From NCBI RefSeq assembly GCF_001658025.2, contig NZ_CP014007.2, positions 5,270,001-5,334,000 on the forward strand: a DNA stretch of 64,000 nucleotides. Reading direction: 5' to 3'. This document shows positions 23,960-33,385 of this stretch, piece after piece. The DNA is from Kosakonia oryzae (lineage in GTDB: Bacteria; Pseudomonadota; Gammaproteobacteria; Enterobacterales; Enterobacteriaceae). The notes under the pieces are model-generated. The model worked only from the letters and a program-made list of their open reading frames with translations. It had not been told where the DNA came from and did no database searches. Made by a program: the position numbers and the translations under genes. The stretch's first letter is position 1. Each line of letters opens with the position of its first letter.

Positions 23960-24718
23960 TTATTTGAGGATATCGCATTGATGATCCTGAATTTCCTCCG
24001 CAGAAGCACGATTAAGCGCCAGCAGATTACGCTCGGTTGCCAGCAGCACAAACGAGCCGTCCGCCTGTTGCGCCATCGCCAGCGCAAAACGCCCCATATG
24101 CGCTTTTGCTTCCGGGATTTCTTCCGCCAGCATCAGGAACGGGCTACGTTGTACCAGCTCCGCTTCCGTTACGCGTCGGGCCAAATATTGATGACCGAGC
24201 AAACCGCCCGGGAATTCCAGCCACTGGCTGCTAATACGCGCGGCATTATCATTTAACTGCCGACGTACATCGGGGCGCAGACAAGAGATGTGAATGTGAA
24301 AGTGGTTTTGTGTACGCCCCATGCGGGAGTTGATGGTCAGAGAGATGGCATTATCCGGCACTTCGCTGCCGCGTAGTTTGCTCATCACATCGCGGGATTG
24401 CCACGCTTGCCAGAAAAAGTTTGGCGTTGTCGCTTGCAGCAGCAGCGGGCTTTCCGTGCCGTTAATGCGATAAGTCGGCATCAACAGAAATTGCAGCGGC
24501 CCATTGCGATCTTTCATCAGCACGTAACCACTTTTCAGGTTTACCTGCGCACAGGGAGCGGGTGAATGATGTTCGCGAGCATTTGGCAGACATTGCCCGA
24601 TAACGATCTGCCGCAACGCGTCCGGATTGCCGCGACCTTTAAACCAGTATGCAGTTCCCGCGCCCGCCAGAACAACCAGCACTAACAGGGCAATAATAAG
24701 ACGACGTACTGTTTTCAT
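23960..24718 (-). CDS. cdh: CDP-diacylglycerol pyrophosphatase
   Basis: A 252-residue membrane-anchored hydrolase that cleaves CDP-diacylglycerol to phosphatidate and CMP. It has an N-terminal membrane anchor ([20 protein letters not shown]) and an HIT-like NHFHIHISC active-site cluster in the middle. The ATG at 24718 is preferred over the in-frame ATG at 24760 because it gives the E. coli-like N-terminus MKTVRRL. Confidence 0.92.
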   Translation of the reverse strand: MKTVRRLIIALLVLVVLAGAGTAYWFKGRGNPDALRQIVIGQCLPNAREHHSPAPCAQVNLKSGYVLMKDRNGPLQFLLMPTYRINGTESPLLLQATTPNFFWQAWQSRDVMSKLRGSEVPDNAISLTINSRMGRTQNHFHIHISCLRPDVRRQLNDNAARISSQWLEFPGGLLGHQYLARRVTEAELVQRSPFLMLAEEIPEAKAHMGRFALAMAQQADGSFVLLATERNLLALNRASAEEIQDHQCDILK

Positions 24719-24802
24719 ATTTCCGCTTCCTTTGCTGAAAGAACCGGAATGATAGCGCAAAACAGCTGTGAAGTCGGAAATCCTGGATTTTACGCAGGTG
24801 CA

Positions 24803-24834
24803 AAAACGACATCGCCCTCAGGAGAGGGCGATGT
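24803..24834 (-). terminator. sbp terminator
   Basis: An 11-bp perfect stem (ACATCGCCCTC with GAGGGCGATGT) with a 4-nt loop; on the minus strand it is followed by CGTTTTTGC. Confidence 0.8.
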
Positions 24835-24841
24835 GCGGGGA

Positions 24842-25831
24842 TTAGCGTTTGCTGATTTGGTCGAACGTACCGCCGTTAGAGAAGTGCTCTTTTTGCGCTT
24901 TGGTCCAGCCACCAAACTCATCATCAATGGTGAAGAGTTTCAGTTTCGGGAACTCACTCGCGTATTTCGCGGCAATTTGCGGATCGCGCGGACGGTAGAA
25001 GTTCTTCGCGACGATCTCCTGGCCTTCCGGCGAGTAGAGATATTTCAGGTAGGCTTCAGCCACTTTCTCGGTGCCTTTTTTCTCGGCAACTTTATCAACG
25101 ACAGAAACCGTTGGCTCAGCGAGGATCGATTCGCTCGGCGTTACGATTTCAAACTTGTCTTTACCCAGTTCGTTAGTTGCCAGCAGCGCTTCGTTTTCCC
25201 ATGCGATCAGCACATCGCCAATGCCGCGTTCAACAAAGGTACTGGTCGCGCCGCGCGCGCCGGAATCCAGCACTTCCACGTTTTTATACAGCGCTTTCAC
25301 AAACTCCTGCGCTTTTGCCTGATCGCCATTGTTCTGGTGCAGAGCGTAGCCCCAGGCGGCCAGATAGTTCCAGCGTGCACCGCCGGAGCTTTTCGGGTTC
25401 GGCGTAATAACGGAAACGCCCGGTTTCACCAGATCGTTCCAGTCATGAATCTGTTTTGGGTTGCCTTTGCGTACCAGGAAGACGATGGTTGAGGTGTAAG
25501 GCGCGGAGTTGTCCGGCAGGCGTTTGATCCAGTTTTTATCAATGCGGCCACGTTCAGCGATAGCGTCAACGTCATAAGCCAGCGCCAGCGTCACGACATC
25601 GGCATCAATGCCGTTAATTACCGAGGTCGCCTGTTTACCAGAGCCGCCATGAGATTGACGGATCACGACATTGTCGCCGGTCTCTTGTTTCCAGTGCGCG
25701 CTAAACGCTTTGTTGTACTGTTCGTACAGCTCACGCGTTGGATCGTAAGACACGTTTAATAACTGGATGTCCTTAGCCAGAACGCTGGTGGAGGCCAGCA
25801 GTAAAGTTATTCCCACGCCCCATTTATTCAT
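24842..25831 (-). CDS. sbp: Periplasmic sulfate-binding protein
   Basis: A 329-residue solute-binding protein that delivers sulfate to the CysTWA importer. Signal peptide [19 protein letters not shown], then [20 protein letters not shown]. The conserved [12 protein letters not shown] and [20 protein letters not shown] segments belong to the sulfate/thiosulfate-binding family. Length and sequence match E. coli Sbp. Regulation by CysB is expected from relatives but not shown here. Confidence 0.97.
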   Translation of the reverse strand: MNKWGVGITLLLASTSVLAKDIQLLNVSYDPTRELYEQYNKAFSAHWKQETGDNVVIRQSHGGSGKQATSVINGIDADVVTLALAYDVDAIAERGRIDKNWIKRLPDNSAPYTSTIVFLVRKGNPKQIHDWNDLVKPGVSVITPNPKSSGGARWNYLAAWGYALHQNNGDQAKAQEFVKALYKNVEVLDSGARGATSTFVERGIGDVLIAWENEALLATNELGKDKFEIVTPSESILAEPTVSVVDKVAEKKGTEKVAEAYLKYLYSPEGQEIVAKNFYRPRDPQIAAKYASEFPKLKLFTIDDEFGGWTKAQKEHFSNGGTFDQISKR

Positions 25832-25941
25832 CGCCCACTCTCTTTGGTTGTGTATTTTGATGCGACCAGCGTGCCAGAAAGATAATCAATGATTAAAGAA
25901 TAAAAAAAGATTGGCTATAACAATGAGGAATAAAAAGAGCT

Positions 25942-25970
25942 AAAAAAACGCCCTCGCGGTGAGGGCGTTT
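25942..25970 (-). terminator. pfkA terminator
   Basis: CGCCCTC-GCGGT-GAGGGCG with flanking AAA/TTT; on the minus strand followed by TTTTTTTA. Confidence 0.8.
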
Positions 25971-25977
25971 CGCACGA

Positions 25978-26940
25978 TTAAAAGAGTTTCTTCGCGCAGT
26001 CCAGCCAGTCGCCTTTGAACGGGCGCTTCATGTTCTCGATAGCGTCGATAATGTCGTGGTGAACCATTTTTTCGTTCTGGATACCGACGCAACGACCGCC
26101 AAAGCCCTGCAGCAGCAGTTCAATAGCGTAAGAACCCATGCGGGATGCCAGGATACGGTCGTAAGGCACCGGAGAACCGCCGCGCTGAATATGGCCGAGA
26201 ACGGTCGCACGCGTTTCACGCTGTGTTTCGCTTTCGATATATTTCGCCAGCTCGTCAATGTCGCAGATGTGCTCAGTGATCGCCACAATCGCGTGTTTTT
26301 TACCTTTGGCGATACCAGCTTTGATTTCTGCAACCAGATCTTCACGGTTGAATTCTACTTCCGGCAGAACGATAAACTCACAGCCGCCGGCAATTGCCGC
26401 AGCCAGAGTCAGATCGCCGCAGTAACGGCCCATCACTTCAACGATGGAGATACGCTGGTGCGAAGAAGAGGTATCACGCAGGCGGTCAATCGCTTCAACG
26501 ACGGTTTGCAGCGCGGTGAAATAACCGATGGTGTAGTCCGTGCCCGCAACGTCGTTATCGATGGTGCCCGGCAGACCAATGCACGGGAAGCCCATTTCAG
26601 TCAGGCGTTTGGCACCCATATAAGAACCGTCGCCGCCAATAACCACCAGGGCGTCGATACCGCGTTTTTTCATGTTCTCAATAGCCACGGCACGGATATG
26701 CTCTTCGCGGAATTCCGGGAAGCGGGCAGAGCCGAGGAATGTACCGCCGCGGTTGATCATATCCGACACGCTGTAACGGTCGAGTTGGATCATGCGGTCT
26801 TCGTACAGGCCGAGGTAACCATCATAGATACCTGCAACTTCCAGACCTTCTGTTAATGCGGCACGGACGACCCCGCGGATCGCGGCATTCATGCCTGGCG
26901 CATCACCGCCACTTGTCAACACACCGATTTTTTTAATCAT
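25978..26940 (-). CDS. pfkA: 6-phosphofructokinase isozyme I
   Basis: A 320-residue allosteric ATP-dependent kinase. N-terminal [23 protein letters not shown]/Mg region [16 protein letters not shown], and catalytic [20 protein letters not shown] are intact. The ATG at 26940 is chosen because it gives exactly the E. coli protein; the upstream in-frame ATG at 27009 adds an unrelated 23-residue stretch. Confidence 0.98.
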   Translation of the reverse strand: MIKKIGVLTSGGDAPGMNAAIRGVVRAALTEGLEVAGIYDGYLGLYEDRMIQLDRYSVSDMINRGGTFLGSARFPEFREEHIRAVAIENMKKRGIDALVVIGGDGSYMGAKRLTEMGFPCIGLPGTIDNDVAGTDYTIGYFTALQTVVEAIDRLRDTSSSHQRISIVEVMGRYCGDLTLAAAIAGGCEFIVLPEVEFNREDLVAEIKAGIAKGKKHAIVAITEHICDIDELAKYIESETQRETRATVLGHIQRGGSPVPYDRILASRMGSYAIELLLQGFGGRCVGIQNEKMVHHDIIDAIENMKRPFKGDWLDCAKKLF

Positions 26941-27139
26941 GACTACCTCTGAACTAGGAATGCAAAATAAATTCTGTGGCCCGAAGCGACTCCCCACGGG
27001 AGCGAACAACTATGCTGCAAATAGTATATCAATCACTGCTTGCTGAATTGATTCAGGTCAGCCCAAATGGCGGTAATTTATACACAAAAAACGGGTCTGG
27101 CTCACTTTTTTACAATGAAATACGAATGCACTGCTGTGC

Positions 27140-28024
27140 TTAACGCCCCTGGGGTACGACTGAGCAGGGATCCTGGTGAATAATCACATCCGATCCCGGA
27201 AAACGTTGCAGAATGGCCTGCTCTACCTGCTCAGCCACAAGATGCGCCTGAACCAACGGCAGGTTATCGTCCATTTCTAAATGTATTTGAATAAAGCGGG
27301 TCGGCCCTGACTGCCGCGTGCGAAGATCGTGCGCGCCGCTAACGCCTGGCCAGGCAGTGACGATATCAACAATCTCCCGGCGCTCTTCGTCGGGTAACGC
27401 TCTGTCCAGCAGCGCCTGAACCGCTTCATACCCCATGCGTAACGCGCTATACAAAATATAGCTGCCAATCCCCAGAGCAAACAGCGCATCTGCCCGGTGC
27501 CAGCCGTACCAGGACAGACCAAGCGCGATGAGAATTGCACCGTTCATCATAACATCAGACTGATAATGAAGCATATCCGCCCGCACCGCCTGGCTGTGGG
27601 TTTTACGTACAACCCAGCGCTGAAAAGTGACTAATATCACAGTACTGAATAGCGCAATGAGCGTGACGGTAATACCAATCCCGGCAGCGCGAAGCGGCTC
27701 GGGGTTAGCCAGGTGCTGAATACCGGTCAAAAACAGAAACAGCGCCGAACCGGAAATAAACATACTTTGCGCCAGCGCGGCCAACGACTCCGCTTTACCA
27801 TGCCCGAAAGTATGTTCTTCATCAGCGGGCTGCAACGAGTAACGCACCACTAACAGATTGGTCAACGATGCCGCGATATCCACCAGAGAATCCACCAGCG
27901 CCGCCAGAATACTGACCGACCCGGTGAACCACCATGCAAAAATTTTAATTAACAGTAGTGACGATGCCATGACGGTCGCCGCGACTGCCGCCCGGGTAAC
28001 CAGCCGCCCATAGGATTGATTCAT
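27140..28024 (-). CDS. fieF: Ferrous-iron/zinc cation efflux pump FieF (YiiP)
   Basis: A 294-residue cation diffusion facilitator. Six membrane segments are followed by a cytoplasmic domain. The transport-site residues D45 and D49 ([12 protein letters not shown]) and H153 and D157 (LHYQSDVMM) match E. coli YiiP exactly. It is slightly shorter than the E. coli protein at the C-terminus. In E. coli it is directly next to cpxP; here an accessory strip and a prophage lie between. Confidence 0.96.
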   Translation of the reverse strand: MNQSYGRLVTRAAVAATVMASSLLLIKIFAWWFTGSVSILAALVDSLVDIAASLTNLLVVRYSLQPADEEHTFGHGKAESLAALAQSMFISGSALFLFLTGIQHLANPEPLRAAGIGITVTLIALFSTVILVTFQRWVVRKTHSQAVRADMLHYQSDVMMNGAILIALGLSWYGWHRADALFALGIGSYILYSALRMGYEAVQALLDRALPDEERREIVDIVTAWPGVSGAHDLRTRQSGPTRFIQIHLEMDDNLPLVQAHLVAEQVEQAILQRFPGSDVIIHQDPCSVVPQGR

Positions 28025-28392
28025 AAACGCTCCTGCTTTGTCCTGCGGGAATTATAACGGATGGCCACCATGGCGATGACGAAATTAAGCGGGGGAATTT
28101 GACCAAAAAGATTAACTCATCGTTCAGGATAAAAAGATTTACAGGCCCGTGGTGGAAACTCAAAGTTTCTGATTACCAGGGGCTCGCATCAGGCCCCCAA
28201 CCAGCATATGTAACAAGGCTGAATATGCGATGAAATGGATAACCCAGCGCTGGGGCTGATTTTTTTCTTCGGTCGATGCGGATGGCACAAAGCATGGCGG
28301 CGCTTATGTTCAGCAAACCAATGTCGGAGCGGGGGCCTGATAAGCGAGGTATACTGGATTACGTGGCGTTCACTGATAACGGCCAAAGACAG
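28025..28392. other. Accessory strip, no intact gene seen
   Basis: About 370 nt upstream of fieF. The first 100 nt or so should hold the fieF promoter. Beyond that I see short dyads (GGGGC-TCGCATCA-GGCCCC near 28180; CCCAGCGCTGGG followed by a T-rich tract near 28247-28270). A + strand open stretch ends DADGTKHGGAYVQQTNVGAG before a stop at 28338-28340 and looks like a protein C-terminus I cannot place. It may be the eroded remains of an earlier insertion. Confidence 0.4.
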
Positions 28393-28414
28393 AAGCCGCC
28401 TAAAATGGCGGCTT
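28393..28414 (-). terminator. Terminator of the DUF2188 gene
   Basis: AAGCCGCC-ATTTTA-GGCGGCTT read on the minus strand, followed by CTGTCTTT. It stands just after the stop at 28422. Confidence 0.65.
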
Positions 28415-28421
28415 CAATTGT

Positions 28422-28646
28422 CTATCCTTTAGATTTTTTAGGATCATTTTTTCGCGGATACGTCCGCTCTTCCTGAAACTGACCATTTTGCTTATGAATT
28501 TTCACTGAACCTTGCTTGTCGCTCATGAATTCGCGCATTTTATCAATCAGTTCAGCCTTAGTGTCAGCGGTTTTGCTGGGGCGATCATTCCCTTCCTTTT
28601 GCAACTTCCACTTATCACCATCTTTTGTAACGTGATAATTATCCAT
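28422..28646 (-). CDS. DUF2188 domain small protein
   Basis: A 74-residue polar protein. The pattern YHVTKDGDKWKLQKEGNDRP, TKAELIDKMREFM, VKIHKQNGQFQEERTYPR is that of the DUF2188 family, which has no firm function. GAGGA precedes the ATG. It is 9 nt downstream of the fragment at 28656-28772 and lies between fieF and the prophage att site, so it is accessory relative to E. coli. Confidence 0.75.
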   Translation of the reverse strand: MDNYHVTKDGDKWKLQKEGNDRPSKTADTKAELIDKMREFMSDKQGSVKIHKQNGQFQEERTYPRKNDPKKSKG

Positions 28647-28655
28647 TGAAAGTCC

Positions 28656-28772
28656 TCAGACAGAAAAAGCAATATTGCTTCTATAAGATCCTAAACCAGG
28701 CGAAAACGCAGGATTGTGCGTATGACCGCCTTTTGGATCATCCCAAGCAATATCAGATTTTGCTGCGCTCAT
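28656..28772 (-). pseudogene. Short ORF or gene fragment next to attL
   Basis: The reading frame encodes MSAAKSDIAWDDPKGGH followed by about 21 more residues ending SNIAFSV. The frame stays open upstream through the att repeat into phage sequence, so no natural start is clear; the ATG at 28772 is the first inside the host side. I do not recognise the protein. It may be the C-terminal end of a gene lost when elements recombined at this site. Confidence 0.35.
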
Positions 28773-28853
28773 CGTAGATGAGGATTTACCTTTTTCCGCA
28801 CCGTACAAGCTTTCAAGGTTGCTCCTTCTGCAATTGACAGGTAAATAAGAGGC

Positions 28854-28895
28854 AAAAAAAACCCCCACATCATGTGGGGGAAGACAGGGATGGTG
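28854..28895. repeat. attL: left copy of the 42-bp prophage direct repeat
   Basis: Identical over 42 bp to 43261-43302: eight A residues, CCCCCACAT, CATGTGGGGG, then AAGACAGGGATGGTG. The flanks differ on both sides. The repeat is the 3' end of the CpxQ sRNA including its terminator, so it marks the crossover core of the P2-like prophage. Confidence 0.92.
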
Positions 28896-28945
28896 ATTTA
28901 AAGCTATTCCTATCAACATGAAATAAAAGGATTTATTTCATGCAG

Positions 28946-28966
28946 TGTCCACACTGCGACCACATT
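28946..28966. promoter_or_regulatory. Int arm-type sites, left end
   Basis: Two imperfect copies of AATGTGGACA in tandem on the minus strand with an 11-nt period (AATGTGGTCG and AGTGTGGACA). A matching pair lies at 43158-43178. Paired TGTGGACA-type repeats flanking the core are the P2 integrase arm sites. Confidence 0.55.
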
Positions 28967-28977
28967 GATACAAAACA

Positions 28978-29002
28978 CGCCCTGTAATCGCAGGGCGTTT
29001 TT
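28978..29002. terminator. Stem-loop after ogr
   Basis: CGCCCTG and CAGGGCG pair around a 6-nt loop. TTTTT follows on the + strand and TGTTTTG on the minus strand, so it may end the late transcript after ogr and block entry from the left. Confidence 0.6.
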
Positions 29003-29220
29003 CACATCCACAAATTTTGTTGCCCTGAAATCGTCGGGTGTGGTCTGACTGGCTGCACTTCGCCGGGCTTCACGATATACCGCTGCACTGATTCCATCGT
29101 TACAAACGTCGCACTACAGTTAACGTTTTGGCATTGGTGATAACGTTCCTTGGTGGTATCTGTCATGTAACGACTGGTACGCGCATGAGCGGCATGTTGG
29201 CATAACGGGCAATGGAACAT
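29002..29220 (-). CDS. ogr: P2 late-gene transcription activator Ogr
   Basis: A 72-residue zinc-finger activator that binds upstream of late promoters and contacts the alpha subunit of RNA polymerase. Cysteines are in the family spacing: FHCPLCQHAAHARTSRY at the start and CQNVNC further on. Nearly identical to P2 Ogr. The ATG at 29220 is preferred to one three codons earlier because it gives the P2 N-terminus MFHCPLC. Its survival means late promoters could still be turned on. Confidence 0.95.
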   Translation of the reverse strand: MFHCPLCQHAAHARTSRYMTDTTKERYHQCQNVNCSATFVTMESVQRYIVKPGEVQPVRPHPTISGQQNLWM

Positions 29221-29300
29221 AATGAGCACCTCGACGGTTTGAGCAATGTCGAAATTTTACGCCAAAAACCTTTGAATAACAAAAGGTTAAATCAATAACA

Positions 29301-30455
29301 TCACTCATCGTTTTCGGATTCGTACTCAACCTCAGAAAGCTTTATTTCAAGCTCTACGCCCGTCGTGAAGCCATTATTATTGAGGTTATGAGTCACCCTA
29401 CTAATCAACCACGCCTGCTCATCTATGACGCTCTTAAACCCCGAGACTTTCACCGGTGTTTCCGGGTAGAGATCGGCACGCCCGACAGCCAGATTTATCG
29501 AGAACTCCGCAACACCGCGCTGTAGCTTGCCCCATTTCGCCTGCGCCGCCCGCATGGCCTGGGCTTTTGTGGCGTACACCGTTGTAAGCGCAAACACGTT
29601 ATCCGCCTCACCGGCCAGATATTCGCCCTCGCGGGCTTCCGGTACTCTGGTTTCCTTTTTTTTAGCTTTAGCTTTCGGGTGCTGTAGCGCGCGTAAATGC
29701 TGCTCTCTGGGTTTGCGCTTCACCTTCACTTTCTTCGGTTTCGGGTCTTTGGTGTGAAGCCACTGAGCCGTAACGCCGGTGTAAGCGCCCCGGTCGGCAA
29801 TCGCAAACTGGTGCCGGTCGCCGTCGCTGCGGGTGATCGTCACCTGCGGAATGGGCTTACCGCTCGCGGTCACCGCATTCCCGGCTTTGAGAAACAGCAA
29901 TTTCCCCGCCTTGACCGACACCTCGCCGCCGTTCCGGTCAGCCAGCCGTGTCAGGAATTTAGCGTCAGATTCCTGCGTCTGGTCGATATGCGGGATATGA
30001 ATCCCGGCCAGTGCCGGGGTAACGCTCGCGGTCAGCTTGTTACGTGCGGCGATCGCCGCCACGATATCGCCGAGGGTTTTGTCGTGCCAGGACTCTTCAC
30101 GCCGGGAATTCAGCGTCCCGCGAAAATCAGCGCTGCGGGCGCGGATGGTCACGGTATCAGGCGCGCCCCGGTGCTCAACCTCATCAACGGTAAAACTGCC
30201 CTTGCCGACCAGCGCGGAATCTTTCCAGCCGAGATACAGGGTCAGCAACGCGCCGCGCACCGGCAACTGCACAAGGCCGTCGCTGTCATCGAGCTCAATA
30301 TCGAGCTGGTCAGCCTCAAAGCCCCGGTTATCCGTCATCGTGAGGTTTATCAGCCGGTTGCTGATGTTGCCGGTGATATCCTTACTGTCCAGTTTCAGCA
30401 TAAACGCGGGGGTGAGTGAGCTCCCCGCCTGGCTGTAGAGTATTTCTGACATCAT
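29301..30455 (-). CDS. D: P2 gpD-like tail hub / late control protein
   Basis: A 384-residue baseplate hub protein of contractile tails (P2 gpD family). The middle has a basic, low-complexity stretch (PKKVKVKRKPREQ and KAKAKKKETR at about 240-275) seen in other members. The ATG overlaps the U stop (ATGA), so translation is probably coupled. Length is close to P2 gpD (about 387). Intact. Confidence 0.94.
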   Translation of the reverse strand: MMSEILYSQAGSSLTPAFMLKLDSKDITGNISNRLINLTMTDNRGFEADQLDIELDDSDGLVQLPVRGALLTLYLGWKDSALVGKGSFTVDEVEHRGAPDTVTIRARSADFRGTLNSRREESWHDKTLGDIVAAIAARNKLTASVTPALAGIHIPHIDQTQESDAKFLTRLADRNGGEVSVKAGKLLFLKAGNAVTASGKPIPQVTITRSDGDRHQFAIADRGAYTGVTAQWLHTKDPKPKKVKVKRKPREQHLRALQHPKAKAKKKETRVPEAREGEYLAGEADNVFALTTVYATKAQAMRAAQAKWGKLQRGVAEFSINLAVGRADLYPETPVKVSGFKSVIDEQAWLISRVTHNLNNNGFTTGVELEIKLSEVEYESENDE

Positions 30456-30928
30456 AACCCCGGCATGGTGATTAACCTGGTGGCGGCCGCTTTTGCTTTC
30501 CCGGCAAGCATGTCAGCCTGCTGACTCAGGTCGCCATAAACCGCCGCGAGTGACTCATCCACTCGCGTTAACGCCAGCGTAAAATCAATCTTCCGGGGTG
30601 AGCCGTCAGAAAAAAACTCCGCGCCGGTTTCGTTAATGCTGTTGATGACATACATGCCGTAAATCTGGCCGGTTCCGGCAATCAGCGGCCACGCCTTACC
30701 CTGTTCGGCCATCTGCCTGAGCGCGGTCAGCGTCAGAGTCCCGCCGGTGATTTCCGGGTAAAGCGTGCCGTTGAGCGTGATTTTTTCCTCCCCGACGCCG
30801 AGGAACTGAAAAGCATCGCGCCTGCCAACGCGGCTGTTTGACGGCCAGCGATATTCCGCGTCGCGTTGCATGCCCTGAAACGGCAGTGTCTGGCGCATAA
30901 AGACAAAGAAACCTAATGCGAGCATCAT
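30452..30928 (-). CDS. U: P2 gpU-like tail protein
   Basis: A 158-residue tail protein needed for assembly. The N-terminus MMLALGFFVFMRQTLPFQ and the middle RRDAFQFLGVGEEKITLNG match P2 gpU (159 aa) closely. It lies between tape measure T and D with tight spacing. Intact. Confidence 0.95.
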   Translation of the reverse strand: MMLALGFFVFMRQTLPFQGMQRDAEYRWPSNSRVGRRDAFQFLGVGEEKITLNGTLYPEITGGTLTLTALRQMAEQGKAWPLIAGTGQIYGMYVINSINETGAEFFSDGSPRKIDFTLALTRVDESLAAVYGDLSQQADMLAGKAKAAATRLITMPGL

Positions 30929-30943
30929 CTCTGAATGTCTCCC

Positions 30944-33385
30944 TTATCCGTCGTGGCGCATGCTGGAACGTTCGCGGGCACGCTTGTCACGGTCGGCCTT
31001 TTCAACCGCATCCTGCAACTGCCGCCCAAGCTCGCCGCCCGGTGCGCCGCCGTTCTGCATCGTGATGTTGTAATGGCTTTGCCGGTTATCGACATAGGAT
31101 TTACCACCGGGGGCAACGGCGGGCTGATATCCCTGATAACCGCCATAGGTACTGGTTGCCGGGATATAGCTGCCGCTCTGCGCCGCCGCGCCAGCTTTTA
31201 CGGCTTTCTGGTCAAGATCGCTGGATTCTTTATTGATGAGGCCGAGTTTATCGAGCACCCAGTCTATGCCCTGTTTCAGTTTGTTAAACGCGGTAAGCGG
31301 CATCAGCAGTGCATCCGCCAGCGCCTGTCCAAACAGGACGCCGGTATCCCTGCAGGCGTTAAGCGTGTCCTGCGTGGATTTAACCGGCGCAATCAGGTTT
31401 GTGAACCAGTCCCACACCGCCTTTAATTTCTCACCGAGCCAGTCAAAAACGGGTTTCAGCGGTGCGAATATCTCAGCAACCGGCGCAAATGCGGCGGTCA
31501 GCCCCTCAACAACCCCGCTGAAAAAGGCGCTGATGGGCTCCCAGTATTTACGGATGAGCAGCGCACCGGCGACAATCGCCACCCCGATCGCCACAATCGG
31601 CCATGTCAGCGCGCCGAGTACCGTCATAATTGCCCCGCCCACCACACTGAAGACCGTCCCGAGCACACCGGCAGCGGCGATGATCGCGTTAACGCCCATC
31701 ACAACCGGCCAGGCAACCAGACCGATAGAGCCGACAAGCCCCACCACCCCGACAGCCACCGACGCAATCACGCCCAGCGTCTGCGCCAGCCCTTTATTTT
31801 TTGCGATCCAGTTATCCAGCTTCAGCACATACCCGGTAGCGGTCTGCACCAGTTTCCTCAGTGAGGATTCCTGCTGATCAAACAGGTCAGTACCGACCGC
31901 CTCATAAGCCGACTGGAACTCTTTAAAGTCGCCGCCGAGGTTGTCCTGCATGACGTTGACCAGCTCCTCGGTTTTCCCGTCCGAGGCTTTAAAGGCAGCA
32001 GTGAGCTTGTCCAGCTTCCCGGATGAAGCCGCCTGCATCAGAACGTTAGCTGATTTAAGTGCCTCCTCCCCAAAGATGGTTTTCAGGTATTCACCCTGTT
32101 GCGAAGTTCCCAGCTTGTTTTTAACAAAACTGGCCTGCATTTCTTTCAGGATCGTAAACAGTGGCCGCATGTTGCCTTTACTGTCCGCAGTTTTAACGCC
32201 GAGCTCTTTAATTGCGCGAAACGCCTCACCGGTTGGAGCCTGGAGGCGGGTCACTATCGCTGCGCTCCCTGTACCGGCCATCGACCCGGTGATGTTGTTG
32301 TCATGCAGGACACCGGTCATTGCTGCGGCTTCTTCAAGGCTCACGCCTGCCGTTCTCGCAACCGGTGCAAGGTAGGTCAGTGAATCACTCAGCCCCTCAA
32401 AGTCAGCCGCTGATTTATTCATCGTGGCAGACAACACATCCCCGATATGCGCAACCTTATCGTTTGAAAGCTGAAAGGCGTTTTTAGTACCCAGCAGTAA
32501 TTTCGCGTTTTCTTCCATTGTGCGCTGGTTAGCGAGCGCCATATTGAGGGTAACCGGTGTCGCGGCCTGAATATCTGCGGCGTTCCCGCCTGCTTTGGCG
32601 ATGATGATTTGCGCCCCGGCAGCGTCGTCAGCCGAGGCGGCTGTGTTGTCGCCGAGCTGGCGTGCCTGTCTGCGCAGCGCGGTCATTTCCGCCGAGTCTT
32701 TACCCACGCCGAGTACCGCCTGAAGCTCCGAGTTTTTTTGCGCGAAGTCATAGCCCGGTTTCAGCAGCGCCGCTCCGGCAAGCGTTGCCGTGGTTGCCAT
32801 TCCCGCCCCTGCCGCGCCCACCGCTGCCGCGTTCCCGGCGAGCGCCTTTCCGGCCTGATAGCGCTGTTTTACCCGGCTGAGTTTCTCCTGTTGCGCACTG
32901 ACGCGTGCCAGTGCCTCACGCTGCCGGTTGAGCTGCGAGGTGGTTTCACTGAGGGTGGTTTTAAGTTTTCGCTCGTCAGCGGCCAGCGTGCGGGTGTTTA
33001 TCCCGGCAAGACTGAGCTCCTGCCGCTGACGCTGCACGGATTCACGCAGGCTGTTGTGTTTAAGCTGGAGCGCGGCGGCGCTTTTGCGTGCCGTCTCCAT
33101 TGCCTGCGCCTGCGCGCGGGTCGGCTGTTCAGTGTTTTTAAACTGAATCGCCAGCGCGGCGGCTTCGTCTCTGGCTTTTTTCAGCGCCTGCTCAGTGACC
33201 GCCAGTTGTGCGCGGGTTTTGCGAAAGCCGTCAATCTTTGACGCCTGCCCGTTGAGCTCACGCAATGCGGTTTGTGTTGTGCGCATCCCTCCGGCCAGCT
33301 CCTTGCTGGCCTTGTCGATGGATTTTAACGGGCGGGTCGCCTGGTCAACAGCTTTGAGTAATACCTGTAATTTCACGCTACTCAT
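30944..33385 (-). CDS. T: P2 gpT-like tape measure protein
   Basis: An 813-residue protein that sets tail length. The first 200 residues are predicted coiled coil (KLQVLLKAVDQATRPLKSID, many Gln/Arg/Ala heptads). A hydrophobic block with several membrane-like segments lies at about 545-625 (LAQTLGVIASVAVGVVGLVG and following). Its start overlaps the E' stop. Length is close to P2 gpT, so tail length should be nearly wild type. Intact. Confidence 0.95.
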   Translation of the reverse strand: MSSVKLQVLLKAVDQATRPLKSIDKASKELAGGMRTTQTALRELNGQASKIDGFRKTRAQLAVTEQALKKARDEAAALAIQFKNTEQPTRAQAQAMETARKSAAALQLKHNSLRESVQRQRQELSLAGINTRTLAADERKLKTTLSETTSQLNRQREALARVSAQQEKLSRVKQRYQAGKALAGNAAAVGAAGAGMATTATLAGAALLKPGYDFAQKNSELQAVLGVGKDSAEMTALRRQARQLGDNTAASADDAAGAQIIIAKAGGNAADIQAATPVTLNMALANQRTMEENAKLLLGTKNAFQLSNDKVAHIGDVLSATMNKSAADFEGLSDSLTYLAPVARTAGVSLEEAAAMTGVLHDNNITGSMAGTGSAAIVTRLQAPTGEAFRAIKELGVKTADSKGNMRPLFTILKEMQASFVKNKLGTSQQGEYLKTIFGEEALKSANVLMQAASSGKLDKLTAAFKASDGKTEELVNVMQDNLGGDFKEFQSAYEAVGTDLFDQQESSLRKLVQTATGYVLKLDNWIAKNKGLAQTLGVIASVAVGVVGLVGSIGLVAWPVVMGVNAIIAAAGVLGTVFSVVGGAIMTVLGALTWPIVAIGVAIVAGALLIRKYWEPISAFFSGVVEGLTAAFAPVAEIFAPLKPVFDWLGEKLKAVWDWFTNLIAPVKSTQDTLNACRDTGVLFGQALADALLMPLTAFNKLKQGIDWVLDKLGLINKESSDLDQKAVKAGAAAQSGSYIPATSTYGGYQGYQPAVAPGGKSYVDNRQSHYNITMQNGGAPGGELGRQLQDAVEKADRDKRARERSSMRHDG

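Noticed and set aside
28189-28386. A 65-codon minus-strand ORF upstream of fieF
   Set aside because: No family resemblance or ribosome site; it crosses dyads and a + strand fragment, so I treat the strip as non-coding.
28940-28987. A 15-codon + strand ORF starting MQCPHCDHID near attL that looks like a zinc-finger start
   Set aside because: Too short; it overlaps the Int arm sites and its stop is inside the ogr stem-loop, so the Cys pair is probably chance.
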